From: Tomocerus qinae
Taxonomy: Eukaryota > Arthropoda > Collembola > Entomobryomorpha > Tomoceridae
Direction: 5' to 3'
Assembly: GCA_020055645.1 (NCBI GenBank)
Contig: CM034546.1
Span: 93,372,001-93,436,000 of the forward strand
DNA length: 64,000 nucleotides
Shown in pieces: positions 40,111 through 53,100 of the stretch. Below the pieces are notes generated by a model that saw nothing but the letters and a program-made list of their open reading frames with translations, ran no database searches and had not been told where the DNA came from. How positions within the stretch are numbered: position 1 is the first letter of the stretch; the number at the start of each line of letters is the position of its first letter. Position numbers and translations under genes: made by a program.

Positions 40111-41634
40111 CTGCCAACTTGCAGCAGCCTCATTAGGTGTATTATATTCTGATTGAGTTTGGTTCGATTTTCAAGTATTGATTACAGCTTAGGATAAAAA
40201 ATATTATACTGACAACTAATTACCATTAGATATCTATGTATAAAGAAAGAAATATACCTAGATCTATTTTACATTTTTTGTGAGAATGATTTGACATTCC
40301 TTCTGCAGAGTTCCTTGAATTTAAAAAATGCAAGAGTTTTTTTGTGTATTAGGGATACTAAAAAGTACAAATGTCAAGAGACATCACCAATTAAATATAA
40401 ACAGAGAAGTATGTACTGTAAGTACATTGAAACAGAGTACAGATGTTGGCAAAAGGTGTATAAATGTAGGAAATACAGAGGGAAAGAACAGGAATGAGTG
40501 AAACAAATGAATGAATAGGCAAACAAAATAGTAAGTAAGTATCCTTGATAGTAGGAGCATGGGATAGAGGAATAGTAAACAGGAGATAATGTTATCAAGT
40601 GAATAGTGAATACGCAGCAAGACTCCATTCTCCATTCCACACTTCGCAGAAATAACAGAGTGGTGCATTTGTATTTTGCGTGTACAAGTAATTTGTTTGT
40701 GTGCGACAGAACAGAAATATCAGAGCAGATCAGAAGAGAAACAGACAGACGGGAAGAGACTAGGAAGGTAAGTAGCAGGCATTGAAGAGAAGAGGACGAA
40801 ATCATGGATGGTTGCTTATTAAGTAGCTACCTCTTTTGTTTTCTCCTCAGCAACTCATTCCTCTACAAAGCATAATAAATTTCCAAATCCCCACATTACG
40901 GAGACTAGAGATGCTCAAGAGTACCGTAAATATATTATTTCCCTCTCAAAAGCCAACAGTAGTCTGCCATAGAATCCCGTCATTAGGTCGTATGTATGCA
41001 CAGCCAATGATTAATACAGCAATGTGCATATGTGTTTATGTAGATTGCAATTTGCAAACCGAGGCAATTCATTCGTTTCAATTTATCCTTTTCAATTGAG
41101 CTCATTGAGGGATGGCTTGGAAAACACCTGTATATGGTATGTCATGTACAATCAAGAACAATAGTCTGGTTCTGTTCTAATTAATACTTTACGTCCGTTG
41201 TATTATGTTCATGGAACTCCGAGACTTGGTAATGTGACGTGAGCCTCGCTGGCCTGGCTTCGTCTAAATCCATCCCATTCCATTACAAACTAGACAAAAC
41301 CAGAAGAGCAAGCCAGACAAGAACTTACTTGCAACTACTTACATCAAAACTCATTATATGTATTGTGTGCCTGTACACATTGGGGTAAGTACGCATTGTG
41401 TGATTTATTCATAAAATGCTCTGCTTTGTGCGTCTGCAGGCAAGCGAATGTTTTCCTACGAAATTAAATGAGTAAAGTGTTCTCCTTGCTCTTGATAATT
41501 CAATGTTACCCTTCGACAGACTTCTCAAAAACACCTCACGTCATATCACCGTTTTTAGTTTTGTTTGCTAAACTTTTAATCAAATATCCGAAGCACTACA
41601 CGATGTAACTTCTGTTTTATATAACTATACCCCT
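40111..41634. other. Intergenic DNA between the two mobile-element blocks
   Basis: No gene is supported. A 143-codon minus-strand frame at 40374-40805 is hydrophobic, Ser/Leu/Cys/Tyr-rich low-complexity sequence opposite a purine-rich plus strand, and is best explained by base composition. Confidence 0.6.
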
Positions 41635-41642
41635 TTTGTACT
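41635..41642. repeat. Left copy of candidate 8-bp target-site duplication
   Basis: TTTGTACT lies immediately outside the left side of the foldback element and is repeated at 42287-42294. A chance 8-bp match in such a small search space is unlikely but possible. Confidence 0.5.
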
Positions 41643-42286
41643 GGTATCAGCAGATAATCTCCCGTACTAGAAAATCTCCCCTATTGGAAAATCTCCCCGT
41701 TGGACAATCTCCCTATTGGAAAATCTCCCCGTTAGACAATCTCCCTGTTGGAAAATCTCCCCGTTAGACAATCTCCCTATTAGAAAATCTCCCCGTTAGA
41801 CCAGCTAATCTCCCCGGTATGAGAAATAAGGAGAAACGACAGAACGAAAATCGAAACTATAAAACTTAGTAATTTGAGAATAACAGCAACATATAACAGC
41901 AAATATTTATTGCTTTTTGTGCACCAGGTTTTTGTATTTATTAATAGCAAATACAAATATTGGATGTAAGTATTTTTGAAACAGTAGATGGAAAAACAGT
42001 GTACTTCAAGTACAGGTAAACAGTGTACAGTTTTCCATTACATTATTGGAATCTCATAGTCTCATCATTCCCACCTCTATGTCTCAAATTACTAAGTTTT
42101 ATATTTTCGATTTTCGTTCTGCCGTTTCTCATTATTCCTTCTACCGGGGAGATTAGCTGGTCTAACGGGGAGATTTTCTAATAGGGAGATTGTCTAACGG
42201 GGAGATTTTCCAATAGGGAGATTGTCTAACGGGGAGATTTTCCAATAGGGGAGATTTTCTAGTACGGGAGATTTTCCGACGTATTC
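41643..42286. mobile_element. Foldback-type element with tandem repeats inside its inverted arms
   Basis: The arms 41656-41879 (224 nt) and 42082-42273 (192 nt) are reverse complements over nearly their whole length, with a loop of about 202 nt. Each arm starts with alternating units of about 16 nt of the kinds AATCTCCCTATTGGAA and AATCTCCCCGTTAGAC: ten AATCTCCC units on the left and eight on the right. The arms then continue as unique sequence that ends at TTTGAGA on the left and begins at TCTCAAA on the right. The 32-nt length difference equals one dimer. The 8-mer TTTGTACT occurs at 41635-41642 and 42287-42294, bracketing the element as a candidate target-site duplication. Foldback elements such as Drosophila FB have long inverted repeats with internal tandem repeats. 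No coding capacity is present, so it would need a transposase in trans. Confidence 0.78.
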
Positions 42287-42294
42287 TTTGTACT
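42287..42294. repeat. Right copy of candidate 8-bp target-site duplication
   Basis: TTTGTACT matches 41635-41642 in direct orientation, on the other side of the foldback element. An 8-bp duplication is typical of hAT-like insertion, but the outermost element ends match poorly as inverted repeats, so the exact boundaries are uncertain. Confidence 0.5.
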
Positions 42295-44130
42295 TACAGC
42301 CTCCTAATACAATAGGCTTCTTAGCTGGTGAATGAATAACCTTTTGCATCGCTCAGCAAAACCAGTTAGGTAAACGTACAAACGTCTGTCATAAAACAAT
42401 ATCGACATTTAAAGTAAACGTACAGCAGATGCGGTGATCTTGCTATTTGTGCTATTTATATAAATTATATTCAAGTTCACATTCCTCACGACGAGACCAG
42501 ACTCAGGCTCAAACCCTGCATTGCAATAAATGGTATAATGGCATGTCAAGTATTTATGTAATAGAATGTTTTACGGGTGTATGCAGTGTACGTATTTAGC
42601 ATCTACGTGGATGTCTGATAGCTACTAATACTACCCCAGCCAGGACACAAGTGTGTAGCATGTATGAGCATAAAAGCAATACTTTTATGAGTGCCAACTA
42701 AATTGCAGCTAACTAAACTGAAACTTTCCACATGAGTAAATACACACACGTAAAGTAATCATAGAAAAATTCAAAGGATAATATTATGCACATACATTAG
42801 GGTACATTATGCTCTCCTCCTATCGTTAGTGGTATACCCTTGCAGCAGATAATAGCAATAGGAAAGATCTGCAACAGTTAGCTCACTCAATATGCATCTG
42901 CCTTTGCTTCCTCTAGCTCAAATAAATGTTTCTTTCCCTGCACTACTATACTATGATACAATATTCAGTTTTGTCGCTATTTATAACATGCCATACCGAA
43001 TACTATTATACTGCACATAGTAATTAAGCACACTAGAGGCGAAAAAATTTTCGATTCATCCTTTTCAAAATAAGCACTTCGAAGAATATGAATTATACGC
43101 GAATCTCATCACAAGCAAAAAAAATCATTGTCAAAGAGTACCAGAGGATGTTGCATGAACAAATATAGTAGCAATCAGTTAGTCTTCTAACTTAGCCATA
43201 GTAGATCAAAATTCTAATAAGGTATTATGAGGTTGATCTTGAATATTAGGGAAGGAAGTAAATACTAAACTGTAAACTGACTAGTAATGCTACACTGCTA
43301 ATAAACTAGACTAATTAAATGAAATATTTGATTCAAATGTGCAAGAACAGCGATTTGATATTCATCAAGTGTGCTTATAATGACACGAAACGTATAAGTA
43401 GTACTTGAATACATTAGGCTTAAGCTTTTTTATTAAATATCACAGATGTATATACTAAGTATAGGGATATCAGAAAAAATAGTTGTCTCTTCCCCGGGTT
43501 GGCTTCTATTCTCAACTCATTCATAACTTTTAAGGAGAAAGAAAGGGAAAGAATGCACTAGATTCCAAGTAACAATGGATTGAATCATGAAACAGTTACA
43601 TGTTAGTGAATGTCCTAACACAGAGAGAACTACTGCACGGTTTCATCTATTGCAGACATATCTTATCTGTGATAACAATAGTAAAGGTGAGCTGTGAGGA
43701 GAAATTGTAAAGTCTCTCGTAATATATATGTGTTTCTTAGTATGTATTCATTGTACTCGTGCATTAGCATTAGGGATGTAGTAGTAGTGGAAGAAAAGGA
43801 GCCAAACCCTAAAGTCAAGTCAACAAAACTCAGAGTTATGTTTATGAATTAAGGTAAGCGAGCAAAGTAAAGTGTACGTAACTATCTTTTACTACCTAGA
43901 ACCATAACATTGGTAACTTTTTGGAACTGGGCAGGCTAATTGTGAATGTGAGATGGGAAAGAATAGCTACGCAATGGTTCGGATGCCACCATCACAGCAA
44001 ATCTCACAGGAACAGAGAACATAAAAATAATTTTGTGAGGCAAAAGCAAATGAAAGAGGAAAGGGAGAAGAAAAGAAACGCGTAAATTCTTCTGTTCTCT
44101 AAATGTATCTTTATTTTCTTCTTTTTCTGA

Positions 44131-44160
44131 CTTGGTTTGCTTTGGCTTGGCTTGCTCGGC
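44131..44160. repeat. Pentamer-periodic CTTGG/TTTGC quasi-repeat
   Basis: The sequence divides into six 5-bp units: CTTGG, TTTGC, TTTGG, CTTGG, CTTGC, TCGGC. It is the reverse-complement type of the CCAAA/GCAAA tract at 26090. Confidence 0.7.
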
Positions 44161-47100
44161 TGTTCCCATTGTCCATTGTGTCTTGTGTCACAGCTTAAGT
44201 AATGCATGTATTTTCTTAAGTTAAAGGTGAGGTGACTCAAGGGAGCATCTACTTACGTTCCTTCTGCCCTGTCACATGGCTATACGTATATAGATATAAA
44301 TTAAGTAGCTAAACCAAGGGAAAGGTTGTGGCATCCCTATAGAGTTGACATTGTGTCCTCAATTATACACGCAGTATAGAGCTCTCTACCTAAATTCTAA
44401 CCAAACAAGCTACTCGAAAACTCGGGCCTATTACAAATATTTTAAGAATATTTTACACAGGAGAAATTTTTCTTGAATGAAATGAAATGAAGAAAAATAG
44501 TATTCCTACCTGGGACTGAAGTGGGATTCCTATCTGTAATATTAAGTATTTACAAGACATAGGACCGAGAACCCGACACGACAACGAAACTCTACCTAAA
44601 TGTGTTGCGCATGGATGAGCATTGGCATCCTTTATCAACTTCCTAATAAGATCATTAGCCTATAAGAAGATACCTGAGTAGTGCATATAAAATGTGTACT
44701 TCTGTATATTTATACCCATATGGTTACAAATAAGTATCCCACCCAACAGTACAAGCACTAACATAATATAAGAAGTGAGTAAGCTACTCGTGAGAAAGAT
44801 GCAAGCAACAATAATAAAGGTAATTTCAGCTAGCTGTGGGATATGTACTTCTCTGGGCAAGCACACTGAATTTAACATTGTAAAAATGTTATGACGGGTC
44901 TGTTTTCTATGCACAAGTATTTTTCGGAAGCTCCCAAATGTACAGAGATAGTCCTATTTCCTTGAAGCTCTCAGAGGACCCTCGACTTGGTGAAATTATG
45001 AAGCTTACACTTAGCAAGACTCAGCTCACCTTTCCAATGTTAGGCTAATACAAAAATATCTTGCATAAACAACCTTATAGACTGAAAAGAAGTAGCGATT
45101 TGTGACATATAATCCCTATACTCTGATATGATTTGACAATCAGTCTGATATATAAAAGTGCTGTCTGTTACAAGGTCTGTCTATTAAATTACCACATGAG
45201 AGTATATAATAAATATATATGTTTGGAAGCATTCGAGTTCATTACTGCATATTGCATTGGTTATAGTCCATCAGTCTCCCGTGTGGGAATTCAAGTTGAG
45301 TAAATCCTTGGCTAAGCCAAGCAAATAGTCCCAATCCCAGAGCAAACGAAACGACACCGAAGGAAAGGAAAGGCCAAGTACTACTACTGGTACCTAACTA
45401 AATAACTAGTGAGCCAAATGAAGCTAGGCCAGGTAACAACACATACACACACATTGTAGGAAGGTAAGGCTAAAGGAAACTAGGATGTCGGATTAAAATG
45501 CCATGACAAGAAGGTAAAGGAAGGCAATGAGCATAGTAATAGCAATAGCACCCCTTGCCGAGTGAGTGAGCTGAGCGAGATGGAGAAGGGTCACATCACA
45601 TAGCATTGCAATGCACAATGAAATAGAAATGCTAGACGTTTCGGACCCTCGGAACTTCCCGATTTTGTTTGTTGTTCGCAAGAATGAGTCGAACCAACCA
45701 ACGGAGCAACCGACAGCCCGTCAACATTAATACGTGAGAGATATGTTTCTTTGTACTTATATAACAATATATACTCGCACTCTTATACTATCTACCACTA
45801 TGCATAATTAAGGTAGGTACTTCTATAGCTAAGGTAGAATTTATAAATCAGTGTACCTTAACATTGGGTTAACATATTCCTGGGATTTATATTATTTTGT
45901 ACATCTAGCAGCAACTTCGGTTCACGTTACAAATATTATACTATGAACTTTACTACCTTTACATTCTGGTCCTCTAGAGTGTTCCTATGGCCTGACCTGT
46001 CTCTCTGATGTGATGCGAGCAAAGATTTACTATGGGAATTTTTTTTCGGTACACGAAGAGAAAATCAAAAGGGCTCTCCCCTTTGCTAACAGAATAGAGA
46101 GAGGACCCTATGGTAAAATATATAGTTAGGTACTTCATTCTTAACGATGCTGCAGAGAAATATTGGTGCAGCACCTACATTCATATAATAAACGGATAGA
46201 TCACCAAAATTCATGTTTATACTGTATAGGTAGGCAGAGGAGCTCGTTATTCAGAAACGTAAACGGTGATGCGACACGGCCAACTCATATAGGATCCGAT
46301 GGTTTCGCCTCGTTTGGTTTGGTGTGCTCTTGTCTTATAAAAGTTTGACAGCAAAGCCCAGGTGTACAAAATTCAGGGAGACTGGTTGAGGAAAGCAGAA
46401 GCAGCAAAGTAAAGCACAGATTTTAGGGTTCGCATAATAAAATAGGGGGCATAAATTATTTTACGGGGGTATTTCTTTCATATCGTATTATTCCGGTGGT
46501 CTACTCAACTCTCCTCGCTACTCTCTGGTCCGGGTGTCCTCTGCTTTGTCCTGTCATTCCATTCCTATGTACGCAACGAACACTAATATCTACACTGGAT
46601 GAACAAATCTGATGCGTCCGATCCTTCCCTTCCTTCTACTATTTATATTTATATCTCAACAATAGCAACAAAAATTCTATAACTCTCAGTCTGTCCTGAC
46701 AGGTCAGATGAGTCGATGAAAGTCTAGGGGGACCCTTCGCTTCCAAACAGACTTTTCGCTATATTCGATCAACTATAGCAGAACTCGATTATATTCTGCC
46801 GAATCTCTATCACACTATTACAAGGCTTACATGAAATTCATTTCCTAATGTAAATCTCGATCCTAGCTTAGCAGTCCACATACTTTAGGGCTTGGCGATA
46901 CATTACTGAGAATCCATATGCTTTCTGTCAGAGCTACATTTTTAGAATGTGAATTATGAACTGACAGCTACCCACAATCTGCGTATAACGTAGAGTGCTA
47001 AACCACCCTTCATATGTACGTTCCTATTCACAAAAGTACACCAAGGGATGTTCTAAAGTGTTGAGAGTTATATCCGACTCCTACTTTCAATTAGACATTC

Positions 47101-50100
47101 ATTTTTGTAAACATTCAAAGAGAATCAGAACGGAATAACTATAGACGTAATCTAAAAAAACTCATGCTAAAAATATATAGTAAAAATTGTTATGCAAGTT
47201 TTTTAAACGTCCTTACAATTGTGATTGGTTCACCGTTTTTCATAACCAAAGACAGGATTTATACGTCGGTAATAGTTGCATAGTTAGTATTTAGTATGAT
47301 GTGATGGCAGGTATCGGATGAATGACTCCTGTCGTTTTATTCTCCGATGCGCATCTATGATTATGAATTACTAATGAGACTGGAATCTGTCAATAAAGTA
47401 TCAAATTATGAATTAGGATGGAACAGGACACTCAGCTTAAACTGATTCAATCTACTCCTCAAATACCATTAATAAATTCATATAACTGGTCTTGTATGTA
47501 ATACTATGTTAACATCACAATATTACTATATTCAATCGTATAGCAGTAGCAGATTGCTAACCCTTCCGTCACTCTGAAAGTATTTATTACGCAAGGGGAA
47601 ATCTCACGGTTTAATATCCATTTATTTTGATATCGATAATCTAGTTTATATTCCGAAGTGAATTAGAACTTTTGATCCTCAGATTTGGTCATGGTGACAT
47701 TAAAACCATTTTGGTTAAAGGAATAATGGAAAAGACACAAAAGTCTTTGTTGCTGGCTTGTTATAGAAAATTTCTTTCATAGATGAGCCTGTAGGCAAAA
47801 AGACTACTATAATGTTACATAGTGCAGTATACGTCTAAGGTTATTATCAGTCAAGAGTTGTAGCATCGTATTTGAAGCAATGTTTGCGATTCATCATAAT
47901 CCTGACATTTTAAACTCAATGTCCTGAGATGTAAATGGTTTATGTTCGTTTAGTCCCAATCGAAACTAAAATATTGAAAATTGGATAGATAAAGATGGTA
48001 ATGAAACCCAAACGTGAGTGTTACTGAAACGCTTCATATTGCGATTTCATTAAGTCAGATGCTAATATCGTACGAAATCATTTGTACGCATAATTGCATG
48101 TAGCAACCGCATGATTAGATATTGCATGATTTTGACATGAAAAATGAAGAAGTTTGGCTGTATTTTAAACATCCTATTTCCATTTCGTGTGAAGAGTCAA
48201 TCTACAGCGTGGGCTGATTTAGAATACAAAAATAACTACCCAGATCCATAGGAGCCAACTAAAGCAGTTAATTTTGTCGAGCTAAGTTCATCATGCATAT
48301 TATTCCAGGACAGGTAAGCATGAGGAAGTAAATGAGCCGACATGAATTTAAATACCATATAATGAAGCAGTAGCGTCACGAGAAGGATATTTGGTCTACC
48401 TACCTGTGCGAACATGACTGTATAGGGCTCGTTGTAGTAATAAAATGCGCATTAGTATAATATCCCTCGTTATAGTATAGTGTGGTTTGAGTTTGGTTTG
48501 TCCCACGATTCGGAAGTGAAATGAAATCATGAGAGGAAGGAGGTTAGATGATGATCACGATGATTGCAATGTGGACTCTGACATTCTGTTGTGCGATTAC
48601 ATGAAGATCATGACTGTGATACTGATGAGGAGAGGAATTCAGCTCACTAGATTTACTCAGTTACGGTCAAGCTTTATTTTATCTGCGGACATAACTACAG
48701 ACGTACCTAACCCTGTTTCCTAAGTTCGAGATAAAGTGCCTATATACACTAGAACAATAAGGTAGGACTTGTTTGGTATTTATAACTAGTATCTATATAG
48801 CTATAACACAGTCTGGTATAGTAGTAGCTCGTATTCGTAAAAGTGATGGAAAAGGAAAGTAGTGGGAGAGGAAAACAGAGCCGGAGACTTAGGGAGGAAG
48901 CAGAGAGAGAAGTTAGATCAAACGGAAGTACCACAGAGAGCAAAGTTAACTGAACGCAACTTATGCATCTATCTCTGTACGCAACAGGATAGACACTTTT
49001 AGGTGTGGCCTATACTCTCCTTGCTTTGACTTCTCTGCTATAAATACCATCGTCGGTCAGCGGAGGACAACATCCCCGTCCATTCTATATAAAAATATAA
49101 ACACAAGTAATCTGCACAGGAAAATCATGTCAAGCAAAGAGTTTCTATCTCACGACTTTAATTCCATGATTTACAAGGAAATATAAAATGAAATTCACCC
49201 AAACAGCTTTGTTTACAATTTATAATAGCTCTGTACTTATCATCAGCTTATTAACCAAGTAATAAGCAGAAAAAACAGAAAATAGAAATAAAAAGTACAA
49301 TAAATGCCGACACATCATTAGCTATATCTATTTTTGTTTATAGTAAACCACTAGAATGTGAATTGTCATTAGGTATACCGTAGATATTTTTGATATGCGG
49401 TTTGATCCGCACTACGTAGTAAATATTACATAATATTGTAGTATCGTGTATCAGAAAATGAGGACAGAACAGGACAGGAAGGAGATAACCCTTTGGTTTG
49501 GTTTCGTTCGAACCTCTGCACGCAAAGCCGGCGTAAAATTGCGAAAAAAATCATGGCTTGTAATATTAGTTAGCTTTGCTCGCTTACGTTAGTTTTTAGA
49601 CTTTAGGCTCGCTCATTCGATACATGAGAACAGAATTGCGTGGGATCTATTATGATCAAAAGCAATCCATGAAACGAAACGATGGAAATAATAATCATTC
49701 ATTTTGTTCAGAGCTGTATAACGCAGAGTGCTGTCTGACACTGACTTGCGACTACTTACTACTGTACATTAGGTATATAGAGACAGCTAATAATAATCGA
49801 ATGAAAATCACGCCAAATCAAAAATGAAAAATACCGATAGAGCGTTTTGCACTCGTGGAGTAGTAGCGTGGGAACACCTCAAACTTCCCTATGGGCCAAA
49901 GCGCTTACAATTACAACACGGATGGGAATGAACTCTCTTCATACTCGTACCTACCACTGTTATGTAACTTTTATAAACCAGTGGCTTGTGCATCATGATT
50001 CATGCCTAATAGATATTGGAACACATTATAAAGCACAATCCTTATCAGAAATAATATTGCTGAACGTGCCCTAACCATCCATAGTTTAATCGAACAGAGT

Positions 50101-53100
50101 ATATGAATATGGATTACAGAGGCTTTTACGGACAATTGTTTGGCTATGGCTACTATACAATGTACTTGTTCACCTACGTTACGTATAGTATTTGGAGTAC
50201 ATCTTTTCCATCCACTACTATTTATTGTATAGTCGTAGTAGATAATTATTGCAGTATGTATGTGTGTATGTTTGGTATTATGACGTGTAACTTTTTATAA
50301 GACAGAAAATAACTCCATCCCATAGATCAAACACGATTTTCATGTCGCGTTACGTTATGCTGTATTGTCATGCTATATTTGGACTGCTCGAGCTTTGCAC
50401 GCTTTGGAAAGAGCCTTTTGTCTCCTTTTCCTAACGCTTTTTTCGACGTTTGGATGGGTTATCCCGATGTCCTTTCCTACTTTACCATACTCCATGTCCA
50501 TACATTTACCCTTTAGTAGTATAGTTTCGACTTACTGCATTTTTCGCATTTTTGTTGCCTATATATTGAATTGGAAAGTATCAATTGATATTTAGGAAAA
50601 CTGCTATACTGTAGATATCACAAAATGTAGTAATTCACTCACAATTTCGTTTTCTAGATCTACAAAATTCGGTATAATTTTTAAAGTAATAAAAATTAAT
50701 GGCAGGTATGTTAGTAATGATTCTGAAATCAAAGTGAGGTAAAAAAATCGGTGCATTTATGGTATGGCTATAATGGCATGACCATTGGCTACTGATTGTG
50801 CCACATGCTTTGCCATAAGGATGGTTACAATAAGTCAATATAATTGCAATTTTGCAAATTCTACGTAGAAATTGGGCATTCTAATCGTATTTAGCTATAT
50901 TTATATATTATACCGACCTAGCAGTGCAAGTTTAGTTTAGACCAAAGCAAAGTGTTAATAAAGTTTTATCAGGCTAATCTTGAGGAGAGCAAGTAGAAAG
51001 TGTTGTTGTATGAAGGTTGTTCTATTTGTGCATTGGAATAGGATGAGTCGAGCCGGCAGAGAAATGTAAGATAACCTTAGCTAACAAGTACGAGTGAGAA
51101 TACATAAATAGAGTTTCTGTGACAGTTTTAGAGAACTAATAAGCTGTAATGTGGTTGTAGTACAGAGTACTTTACATCCTCCACTACATTACATTATGGT
51201 TGTTCATCTCACTGATCTGAAGTGAACTGTAAATGCAGTCATGTTCTCAACTCCCTGTGCATTTTCGAGTTACAGCTAATACTATGTATAAGGAGAAGCA
51301 AACTCTGTATGAGTTTTGTGTATGCATACAAATTTTATTACATGTTCTGCACTAGTAGTACAAGTACTCGTACACACAAATCCAATCCATGCAGCCAAAA
51401 CAGATCCAACTAAACCAATCCAGGTCTCTTTTATTACACTCTAGTATGTCATGTCATTTTACTACACTACTGAGAGAAGAGACTCAACTAGTAGCACTTA
51501 AACTTATGGAGAGTCTGTGAGAAGGAGCAATTTTACATGCACTCTCTCACTTTATATTGCATTACCTCGTAGGGCAAACCCACTTTAGTGCTATCCTTAA
51601 TAAACTTAGCTAACTTGAGCAGTGGACGGTAACTCTACTCTTAAAATCCCTACTAAGACTTGTAAAGGACAGGTACTCTAATGCGTTTATGTGTGTGAAT
51701 TGAAATATGTTACACAATTCGGGCATTGACGAGTAGAACAGGACAGTCAGAATTCTAAAGTACCTTTCGTAAGACTACTAGAGCAGAGGGCCGACAGGGA
51801 CAGGACAGTACACTTGAGTTTCCTACTCACAAAATTAACTGACAATGATGTAGCAAGTCACGTATGTACTTAAGGCTAGTTGGCCCTAACACATACATAA
51901 ATACAAATAATAATTCACGCACATAGTGAAGGACAGGGGAATGCTGTATATGTGTACCAAATACATTTTAAGTAGGTAGCATTGCCAATGACTGAAAATG
52001 CTAAGTTGAGAGTCTGTCGTGTGATACTCTATTTGTGTGTGTAATGGGTAATCTGTGTCCTTTCCATTCCAGTTGCATTCTCATGGTCTACTCTTTCAGT
52101 GCACGAAAGAAATCATAAAAAGTAACGCTCAGTCTGCTAACTTAACTCTTTTGACACTTGCATCGCATACGTGGAAGGGATACTCCAGATATTAAACTGG
52201 ATGAGAGCAGAAATGAAGAGAGAGGAAAGTGAAGTAAATGTAGTATATGTAACACATCGAATCCGGTAAAGGTCAAAAGATCGGAAAATTCGTGCGAGTC
52301 ACTCAACCGTAACTTCCTCACATGGATCAAACAGAAAACACACATGAGTTAATACAGAAAGAGTCATTCCTATTCCTCTCCTGTCCTTTAACCATTAGAT
52401 GTTCTCCTGTTTATGAACAACCTCTTTTTTATATAGTAGCTAGGCATTACAAACTTCCCACTACTACGTTATAAAATATAAAGGATTGCACAACTTTATT
52501 ATTCCTTCCATATACCCTGAAAATATAGCTTACTGGTACACAACAACTCGTAAAATGCAGGGCATAATATTAGTTGTTTGTATTACAATCTACTACTATG
52601 CTATGCTACACAGTCGATGAGAGGATTAGGAGAGAAACACAACAGAAAAAAGAGTTAAATCAAATCATCCCATCATGATAATATATAATGGAATATAACT
52701 TGATTGTAATAAAGTGTATGTGTTTACTATGGCATGATGTCGTATCTCTGCGTAGTTACACTCTGTCTTGTGATTTGATGATGATGATGCCATGTCCTGT
52801 ACATATCCTATAATTGTGTGATTCATGACTTGCCTTGATAAACTGAAATACCACATCACAATTCCACTCCATTTCTCTCTGTCTGTCTCTTACTGTAGTC
52901 ACTCAAGTATGAGCTTGTTGGAAATGTAATAATGATTCGATAACTACAGATATAACGATACAGAATACGATGACATAAGTACAAATACTCATTCATTGTG
53001 CTACTTACATTAACAACGAAAATAGGAACATGAAAACAGAACCAATTCAACGAATTTATGACTAGGACAAGTTATTACGATAACCACACCAATTTTTCCA

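Noticed and set aside
40374-40805. 143-codon open frame on the minus strand, hydrophobic
   Set aside because: Ser/Leu/Cys/Tyr-rich sequence complementary to a purine-rich plus strand, which avoids stop codons by composition. An overlapping frame is also open, arguing against a real gene.
41656-41815. Regular short repeats that could suggest a CRISPR array
   Set aside because: Units are about 16 nt with no unique spacers, are mirrored in an inverted arm, and the genome is animal. A foldback element explains them.
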